DNA of 20,651 nt from Bacteroidota bacterium (GTDB taxonomy: Bacteria; Bacteroidota; Rhodothermia; Rhodothermales; UBA10348): positions 1 through 20,651 of the forward strand of contig SMXL01000157.1 of assembly GCA_004356385.1 (NCBI GenBank). The letters run 5' to 3'. Numbering within the stretch: position 1 is the stretch's first letter; each line of letters opens with the position of its first letter. A program made the position numbers and the translations under genes. Below are positions 15,423-20,651 of the stretch, one piece after another. The notes under the pieces are model-generated. The model had not been told where the DNA came from. It saw only the letters and a list, made by a program, of their open reading frames with translations, and did not search any database.

Positions 15423-16907
15423 ATGCGCTCCCGAAGGCCGATCTTGACCATTTCGCTGGTGGCCATACTCCTCAGCGGATGTGTGGTATCCCGCAATCCA
15501 ATTTCTGGCAACAAGCGGGCTTATGGATATTCCTGGCAGCAGGAAATCCAGATGGGTAGGGATGCGGATCGGCAAATCGTTTCCCAGTACGGCATGTACG
15601 GCGACGATGAATTGACCACGTATGTCGATTCACTGGGTCAGGCGCTCCTTCAAGTGAGTCATCTTCGAAGACCCGGCGCCGAGCAAGAATGGGTGGATAC
15701 GGAGTTTTATTTCAGGATTTTAGACAGCCCCGTCATCAACGCGTTTGCCCTACCCGGAGGATACATCTATGTCACGAGGGGGCTGCTAGCGCACCTTGAA
15801 AATGAAGCGCAGCTGGCCGTCATTCTGGGTCATGAGATCGGTCATGTAGCCGGAAGACATGCTTCTAAAAGAGCAGCGTCCCAACTGGGTGGCAGCCTTC
15901 TTCTTATTGGTGCTGCAGTCGGAGGACAAGCCCTTTTTGGCGGAGGGGCGGCTGAAAACATATTGAACGTGGGAGGATCCGCGACTCAGCTTCTGTTCCT
16001 GAGTTATGGGAGGGGCGACGAACGCGAATCGGACGATATCGGTGTTGAATATGCCTCGATGATCGGTTACCGGGCGTCAGAGGCATCCGCCTTTTTCAGA
16101 ACACTGAAGAGGCTGAGCGATCAATCGAAGTCTAATATCCCTTCCTTCTTGAGTACACATCCCGATCCGGGCGAACGAGAGCAAACCATTCTTCGCCTCG
16201 CAGACGAATGGAAAGGCCAGTACCAAACAGACCGGATCGCCCGAGAGTATTATCTGTCCAGGGTCGATCATATCGTTTTCGGTCAGAATCCGAGGAATGG
16301 TTTCGTCCAGAACGGTCGATTTTATCACCCGGAGATGGCGTTTGAATTTCCAATACCAGATAAATATTCCCTGACCAATCAAGCGACGCAAGTCGTGATG
16401 ATTGCCGAAGACGAGCAGGCGGCAGTGCTACTCGAAATCGACGAGGAACACGCAACCGCCGAAGCTGCATCCGATGCTTTCCTGGCGCAGGAAGGCATGC
16501 ATCTCGTTGAGCGAGGTCTCGGGACGGTCAACGATCTTTCCGCTCGATATGTGGTCGCCGACGTAGAAAACTCCGATGGCCAGACGCTTCGACTTCGCGC
16601 CCATTTTATCGATTTCGACGGGACAGTTATTCAGTTTTTAGGGCTCTCATCAAGGGAATCATTCGACAACTACGACTCCCAATTTCAGAGAACAATGCGA
16701 GGCTTTAAACGGCTGACCGACGCTCAACTATTGAATCGTCAGCCCGGGCGATTGATACTTTCTTCTACCCAATCGGAGACCAGCTTTGAGTTCATGCTTC
16801 CAGTGACACTCCCGTCGGGGCTCACGGCAACCGCCTTGGCGATTCTAAACCAGGTTGAACTGAGTGACGTTCTTCCTCGAGGACGGACGATCAAACTCGT
16901 CGAGTAG
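15423..16907 (+). CDS. M48 family metalloprotease lipoprotein
   Basis: A zinc metalloprotease of the M48 type found in the periplasm or on the envelope, where relatives such as BepA and LoiP act in outer-membrane quality control. The start ATG 15423 gives a textbook lipoprotein signal (MRSRRPILTISLVAILLSGC, Cys at 20); ATG 15402 adds seven residues with acidic charges and is less likely. Counting from 15423, the zinc site HEIGH is at 137-141 and the third ligand is probably the Glu in DERESDD (202). The substrate-strand region reads NAFALPGGYIYVTRGLL. A hydrophobic Gly-rich insert (SLLLIGAAVGGQALFGGG) follows the active site. Instead of the TPR repeats of BepA, the C-terminal 200 residues are a mixed alpha-beta domain ending in a LysM-like ALAILNQVELSDVLPRGRTIKLV. 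Confidence 0.92.
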   Translation: MRSRRPILTISLVAILLSGCVVSRNPISGNKRAYGYSWQQEIQMGRDADRQIVSQYGMYGDDELTTYVDSLGQALLQVSHLRRPGAEQEWVDTEFYFRILDSPVINAFALPGGYIYVTRGLLAHLENEAQLAVILGHEIGHVAGRHASKRAASQLGGSLLLIGAAVGGQALFGGGAAENILNVGGSATQLLFLSYGRGDERESDDIGVEYASMIGYRASEASAFFRTLKRLSDQSKSNIPSFLSTHPDPGEREQTILRLADEWKGQYQTDRIAREYYLSRVDHIVFGQNPRNGFVQNGRFYHPEMAFEFPIPDKYSLTNQATQVVMIAEDEQAAVLLEIDEEHATAEAASDAFLAQEGMHLVERGLGTVNDLSARYVVADVENSDGQTLRLRAHFIDFDGTVIQFLGLSSRESFDNYDSQFQRTMRGFKRLTDAQLLNRQPGRLILSSTQSETSFEFMLPVTLPSGLTATALAILNQVELSDVLPRGRTIKLVE

Positions 16908-16923
16908 ATCCGGGATTTGTCAA

Positions 16924-16962
16924 CTCTGCCGGACGACGCCCTTTTGTTGCCGGTAAACAGAG
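16924..16962. terminator. Possible bidirectional terminator
   Basis: Between two convergent genes, CTCTG-CCGG (16924-16932) can pair with CCGG (16950-16953) and CAGAG (16958-16962), leaving a 4-base bulge. A CTTTT run is in the loop and TAAAAA lies just beyond, inside the MaoC end. Location is suitable, structure is imperfect. Confidence 0.28.
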
Positions 16963-16963
16963 C

Positions 16964-17383
16964 CTAAAAACCTTCAGGAGACGGCGGAATGAGAGTTGCT
17001 TCGCCTCCGACCGACATTTTTCGACCGAGATAAACGTACACTCGCATTCGAATGTGGCCGTACTTCTGAATTTTCTCGGCCACTTTCACCTCGATCGTCA
17101 CGGTCGAGCCGACCGGAACGGGACGAAGAAATTTACAGGTGATGGAGACGGCGATGCTACCAGGTCCGGGAAAATCACGACCCAACACTTTCGAAATAAG
17201 ACCGGTAAGGAATACACCGTGAACGATGGTTTGACCGAAACGAGTCCCCGAGGCATACGCCTCATCCACATGCAGCGGATTGTCGTCTCCTGTAACGTCT
17301 GCAAAGGCGCGTACATCTTCCGCCGAAATCAATCTCTCGATAGAGAACGTGTCGCCGACATTAAGTGATTCGAAAGTGTTCAT
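16964..17383 (-). CDS. MaoC-like (R)-specific enoyl-CoA hydratase
   Basis: A single-domain hot-dog fold hydratase of 139 residues, the size of PhaJ. The hydratase motif DDNPLHVDEAYA places the catalytic Asp and His at 33 and 38, followed by the conserved FGQTIVHGVFLTGLIS. Such enzymes hydrate trans-2-enoyl-CoA to (R)-3-hydroxyacyl-CoA, or act in related fatty-acid steps. Some relatives act on other acyl-CoA substrates, so the substrate is open. The start at 17383 (MNTFESLNVGDTF) matches the domain edge; a longer frame to 17431 adds 16 residues of poor fit. It is convergent with the M48 gene and divergent from the membrane protein. No fatty-acid or polyhydroxyalkanoate genes are nearby. Confidence 0.88.
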   Translation of the reverse strand: MNTFESLNVGDTFSIERLISAEDVRAFADVTGDDNPLHVDEAYASGTRFGQTIVHGVFLTGLISKVLGRDFPGPGSIAVSITCKFLRPVPVGSTVTIEVKVAEKIQKYGHIRMRVYVYLGRKMSVGGEATLIPPSPEGF

Positions 17384-17419
17384 ACTTGGGAAGGAAGAAA
17401 TTTTCGGATGAGACTTACA

Positions 17420-17443
17420 TCGTTTCACCACCCCAAGAAACGA
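17420..17443. repeat. Inverted repeat with parS-like half sites
   Basis: Perfect 7-bp arms TCGTTTC and GAAACGA, 10 bases apart, lie in the divergent gap between the MaoC gene and the membrane-protein gene. The left half reads CGTTTCAC, identical to a half of parS site 2, but the right half is shifted by the spacer and reads AAGAAACG. It is not a normal parS site; an operator for a dimeric protein is possible. Confidence 0.35.
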
Positions 17444-17552
17444 CGAACGGCGTTAAAACGAAAGCGACCGTATCCTTTTATTGTGAGCCTTACGGTTCCA
17501 GTGGAAAACCCGCAGTAAATCTTGGGTCGAAGGCCGCTTGGACCACGATAAA

Positions 17553-18605
17553 ATGAGCGTTAATCTCGCGTCCACCACGCAAGTCAATCCTTCGAGTATG
17601 TCCCCTATAGAGAAAGACGGTGTTTTTACGACGTTCATGAAGAGCGATCGGGGGAAAATGCTTACGAAGTGGATTCGATGGATTGTCACCCTCGGAGTGC
17701 CCGTCTTATTGGCCGTTCAACTTACGAACGTTGGATGGGGAGAAATTTATGGCGCTCTGCCCGAAGAAGTCACCTTCTATGTACTTCTTCTCGTCCTGTT
17801 TTGTGCGCTTCCGGTGAGCGAAACACTCATCTACCGACATGCTTTCGGAGTTCGATTCCTGGCAGGTCTGCCCTTCTTCTTCAAAAAGCGCGTCTACAAC
17901 AACGATCTGCTCAATTACAGCGGTGAGGTCTATTTCTATTTATGGGCAGAAAAATCGTTTGGTTTTCCCAAGCGCCGGGTGCTCGGCACGATCAAGGATA
18001 ACAATATTGTTTCCGCTATCGCTTCGACATCCTATGCCATCGCCGTTTTGGCTGGGCTGCTTGCCACCAGGAGTCTGATTCTTCCCGCTTCTTTCTCAAG
18101 TACCACATGGCTCCAGATTTTTGTTCTGGCTTCGGTCATCGGTATCGGAATAGCAGCCGTTATCAAATTTCGACATTCCATCTTCTTCCTGCCGGGTAGG
18201 TCATTGGCGACGTTTTTTGGAATTCACCTTGGCCGAATGACGATCGTGGGATTTCTTCAGGTTGTGCAATGGGCGGTCGTACTCGATGAGACAGATTTAT
18301 CGATCCTACTCACGCTCTTTGCCGTGCAGATCGTCGCCAATCGAATTCCGATGCTTCCCGTCCGAGACCTCGTGTTTCTGGGTGTCAGCGTTCAACTGAC
18401 GGGAGTTTTGGGCGTATCCACGGCGGGCGTTGCAGGGATGTTGCTCGTGAGTAGCGTGATCAAGCGGCTTATGAATCTGGGGGTCCTTCTCTTCGTGGGG
18501 CTACACGAACGCCGAAGAGGGTCCGTTGCCGTAGTCAAACCCAAATCCGGAAAAGAGCTAACGAACGCGGACGAAAACCAGGACGATCAAGCGCTCATTG
18601 ATTGA
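17553..18605 (+). CDS. Polytopic membrane protein, UPF0104/flippase-like
   Basis: A 350-residue protein with about seven to eight hydrophobic helices, for example WIVTLGVPVLLAVQL, VTFYVLLLVLFCALPVS, AIAVLAGLLATRSLIL and LQIFVLASVIGIGIAAVI. Between helices it carries NYSGEVYFYLWAEKSFGFPKRRVLGTIKDNN, which recalls the Gly-Glu-containing cytoplasmic loop of lysylphosphatidylglycerol synthase membrane domains (UPF0104) and their lipid-flippase relatives; this link is by eye and tentative. The start ATG 17553 is preferred to the TTG at 17538. The N-terminal 35 residues are soluble and the C-terminus is charged (ADENQDDQALID). It overlaps the convergent glycosyltransferase by 19 bases. A role in envelope glycan or lipid handling is suggested only by that neighbour. 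Confidence 0.8.
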   Translation: MSVNLASTTQVNPSSMSPIEKDGVFTTFMKSDRGKMLTKWIRWIVTLGVPVLLAVQLTNVGWGEIYGALPEEVTFYVLLLVLFCALPVSETLIYRHAFGVRFLAGLPFFFKKRVYNNDLLNYSGEVYFYLWAEKSFGFPKRRVLGTIKDNNIVSAIASTSYAIAVLAGLLATRSLILPASFSSTTWLQIFVLASVIGIGIAAVIKFRHSIFFLPGRSLATFFGIHLGRMTIVGFLQVVQWAVVLDETDLSILLTLFAVQIVANRIPMLPVRDLVFLGVSVQLTGVLGVSTAGVAGMLLVSSVIKRLMNLGVLLFVGLHERRRGSVAVVKPKSGKELTNADENQDDQALID

Positions 18606-19726
18606 TAGAGCCTTTTGGAAACGGCATCCCAATTTGCTTTGGCAAGCACGTGATCTCTTCCCGCCTCCCCGAGACGTTTCGCAAGATCTGGATCCGATAG
18701 GATTTGTACGACGGCCTCTGCCAGTTCAATCTTGGAATCGGGCGGTACAAGGATTCCGGTAGTGTTGTTGACGATGGCGTCTGGAATTCCCCCTGAATGG
18801 GTACCTATAACCGGGACTCCGCACGCCGAGGCCTCCAACAAAACGATTCCGAATCCCTCGTGGTCTCTCAAATCTTGACGTGCAGGCAGTACAAACACAT
18901 CGCACGCGTTGTAATACGCCCGCAATTGGTCCGGTATTTCCTGATCAATCACGAGCACGGAGTTCTGAACACCCAGGTCGTAGCTGAGTCGGTTCAGCCT
19001 CTCGTATTCCGGACCTTTTCCCACAATTACATACAGCGCGTCCGGGAATTTTTCGAGAACCCTCGGAAGCGCGGCGATCATCACGTCAATACCCTTTCTT
19101 CTGACGAGGCGGCCTACTGTAAGAATGATTTTACCGTGCTTAGCGCCTAGGCGAAATCGCAGTCTCGGCGTAGCCTCGGTAAAAAATTTTGTCGGGTCCG
19201 TACCGTTGTTCAATACGATTACGTTGGAAGATGAAACTCCCTGATGAATCAACAAATCTCTTGTGAATCGACTGACTGCATAGAAGCGATCTACGGTACG
19301 CGTCGTGATGAACCGACGAAACCATTCGTACAGACGACCGACAACCGGAATGTTCGCACCTGGATTGAACGTGAGTTCTCGACCATGAGCAGCGGCGAGA
19401 ATCAGCCGAGGGCCACCGACCAATTTGGCCAGGCGACAGGCGACGGCTGAAGGCCATGCAATACAGAACGCGACATCAAATCCTTCCCGCCGACAAAGAG
19501 ACGCTACGAGACGTACAGCCCGAAAAGGAAATAAATTGGAAGTCGAGCGAATCCTGTAAACAGGGAAGGGAAGACGATCGTCCACCTCCGCAGAAGCGGC
19601 TTCCTGAACGGAGACGACTGCGAATTTTTCAGACTTAGTAGCCAGTCTCACGGCCAGTTCAAATGCATACGTTTGGATACCCCCGATGGATGGGGGGAAG
19701 TCGGGGGTAATCAGGAGGAGTCGCAT
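18587..19726 (-). CDS. Glycosyltransferase family 4 protein
   Basis: A 379-residue GT-B glycosyltransferase of the GT4 type that transfers a sugar from an activated donor, probably to a lipid-linked or surface glycan. Seen are the N-terminal acceptor domain with DFPPSIGGIQTYAFELAVRLA, and the domain linker VSRFTRDLLIHQGVSSSNV followed by NNGTDPTKF. The donor domain has LTVGRLVRRKGIDVMIAALP and VIVGKGPEYERL, and the E-x7-E motif in EGFGIVLLEASACGVPV. Length and motifs are complete. Sugar and acceptor cannot be told. Its 3' end overlaps the convergent membrane-protein gene by 19 bases, and it is divergent from the DUF3047 gene across about 190 bases. Confidence 0.94.
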   Translation of the reverse strand: MRLLLITPDFPPSIGGIQTYAFELAVRLATKSEKFAVVSVQEAASAEVDDRLPFPVYRIRSTSNLFPFRAVRLVASLCRREGFDVAFCIAWPSAVACRLAKLVGGPRLILAAAHGRELTFNPGANIPVVGRLYEWFRRFITTRTVDRFYAVSRFTRDLLIHQGVSSSNVIVLNNGTDPTKFFTEATPRLRFRLGAKHGKIILTVGRLVRRKGIDVMIAALPRVLEKFPDALYVIVGKGPEYERLNRLSYDLGVQNSVLVIDQEIPDQLRAYYNACDVFVLPARQDLRDHEGFGIVLLEASACGVPVIGTHSGGIPDAIVNNTTGILVPPDSKIELAEAVVQILSDPDLAKRLGEAGRDHVLAKANWDAVSKRLYQSMSA

Positions 19727-19790
19727 GCAACAAGGGGTTCATTCAGATGAATTTGGTCCAATTAATGCAGTTCGTTGGTCGGAATAGAAG

Positions 19791-19818
19791 TTGAAACGTG
19801 TAACCACCGAAATACAAG
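19791..19818 (+). promoter_or_regulatory. Possible promoter of the DUF3047 gene
   Basis: TTGAAA (19791-19796, 5 of 6 consensus), a 16-base spacer and TACAAG (19813-19818, 4 of 6) lie about 100 bases before the preferred start. A start near 19825 would rule out the earliest in-frame start codon (19775) but not the signal-peptide start at 19916. Confidence 0.28.
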
Positions 19819-19915
19819 TCATTTGGCCTTTTTAAAGACTGATCTTCGCTTTACGATGAGCGACATACTTTGTCCCATGACGTCAAATCTGGACGGTTTT
19901 CAATACCTTTACGCT

Positions 19916-20632
19916 ATGAGAACCGCTGTCATACTTTTCTGCTTGTCATTCGGTATCAATATCGCGACGGCCGACCAGAGCCAGAATGCGCGAGAGGTTC
20001 TGGTTGATGATTTCGAATCGGATGAAAAAGGGGACTTGCCGCATCGCTGGAAAATGCTCAGAGACAAAAAGCTGGTGCCCCTGAAACCAAGTTTTATGAA
20101 GCCGGACGAAGAGTTTTACATCGTCGAAGATAATGGGAATCGCTCCCTTAGGGTTTATTCTGAGGGCGAGGCGGTGCACATCATGATGGAGAATGGTAGA
20201 GACGGTTTCGACTGGAATCTTCGAGATCTTCCGAGGCTTGCGTGGGACTGGAGGGCCCTTCAACTTCCCGAAAATGCTCGTGAAGATGATGAAAAAATGA
20301 ACGACAGCGGCGCAGCCCTGTATGTTATTTATAAGATGGAAGGACTATTCATCAAAAGGCCGAAAGCAATTAAGTATGTTTACAGCAGCACACTACCGGT
20401 AGAAACCGTCGTTTCGTACGGTAAACTAAAGGTTCTCGTCGTGGCGAGTGCACTCGATGGGATCGGCGACTGGGTTCATATTGAGAGAGATGTGCAAGCG
20501 GACTATCGGCGCCTGTTCAACGAGGATCCTCCCCAAAGGCCCCTTTCGTTGAGGCTTTGGTCCGATTCAGACAATACAGACAAGCCAGCAGAAGTTGATT
20601 TTGATAACATTAGATTTCTAGCACCGCGCTAG
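19916..20632 (+). CDS. Secreted DUF3047 protein
   Basis: A 238-residue protein with an N-terminal signal peptide (MRTAVILFCLSFGINIATADQ), so exported to the periplasm or beyond. No lipobox is present. The mature part matches the DUF3047 pattern: VDDFESDEKGDLPHRWK near the start, then LAWDWRALQLPENA, SGAALYVIYKM, a strand-rich core around KAIKYVYSSTLPVET, ERDVQADYRRLFNEDPP, and the ending LRLWSDSDNTDKPAEVDFDNIRF. The family has no known biochemical function and looks like a beta-sandwich, which could bind carbohydrate. A start at 19775 is possible but adds 47 residues ahead of the signal peptide. It is divergent from the glycosyltransferase. The window ends 19 bases after its stop. Confidence 0.82.
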   Translation: MRTAVILFCLSFGINIATADQSQNAREVLVDDFESDEKGDLPHRWKMLRDKKLVPLKPSFMKPDEEFYIVEDNGNRSLRVYSEGEAVHIMMENGRDGFDWNLRDLPRLAWDWRALQLPENAREDDEKMNDSGAALYVIYKMEGLFIKRPKAIKYVYSSTLPVETVVSYGKLKVLVVASALDGIGDWVHIERDVQADYRRLFNEDPPQRPLSLRLWSDSDNTDKPAEVDFDNIRFLAPR

Positions 20633-20651
20633 CCAGTCTTTGAATCTCAAA

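Overview
The window looks like a chromosomal, probably origin-proximal, segment of a bacterium in the Bacteroidota/Rhodothermota group. The reasons are the core order rpmH-rnpA-yidC-mnmE-mnmG-rsmG, a Bacteroidota-type YidC, a DUF4249-like lipoprotein, and the absence of Shine-Dalgarno sequences before almost every gene. Sigma70-like -35/-10 boxes are nevertheless readable in several gaps. The taxon is an inference from gene content. I see no insertion sequence, prophage, CRISPR array or other clear sign of recent transfer.

Layout. 1-1636: a mostly non-coding start, tRNA-Val(TAC) with a strong intrinsic terminator, a lipoprotein gene and tRNA-Gly(CCC), all on the minus strand. 1687-9381: a plus-strand run of translation, membrane-insertion and RNA-modification genes: rpmH, rnpA, yidC, mnmE, mnmG, rsmG, then a WYL-domain regulator coupled to rsmG. 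9378-13884: mfd and murQ on the minus strand. 14071-16907: recF and an M48 metalloprotease lipoprotein on the plus strand. 16964-20632: a small block of alternating strands holding a MaoC-like hydratase, a polytopic membrane protein, a GT4 glycosyltransferase and a secreted DUF3047 protein.

The most noteworthy signal is a pair of near-consensus parS centromere sites (7680-7695 and 12751-12766). They bracket rsmG, the WYL regulator and mfd. The first lies one base upstream of a good promoter (TTGACG-16-TATAAA) whose -10 box overlaps the first possible ATG of rsmG, so ParB occupancy could touch transcription of that operon. parA and parB themselves are not in the window. The murQ-mfd gap is unusually rich in dyad symmetry. 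Near-abutting or overlapping genes are common: mnmE/mnmG abut, rsmG/WYL overlap by one base, WYL/mfd overlap at their stops, and the membrane protein and glycosyltransferase overlap tail to tail.

How the genes fit together: MnmE and MnmG modify wobble uridines of tRNA, RsmG methylates 16S rRNA, RnpA serves RNase P, L34 is a ribosomal protein and YidC inserts membrane proteins. Mfd and RecF act in DNA repair. The last block suggests cell-envelope or glycan work, but no pathway can be assigned. I found no convincing evidence for a wholly new multi-gene system; the ParB/parS-WYL-mfd arrangement is the best lead.
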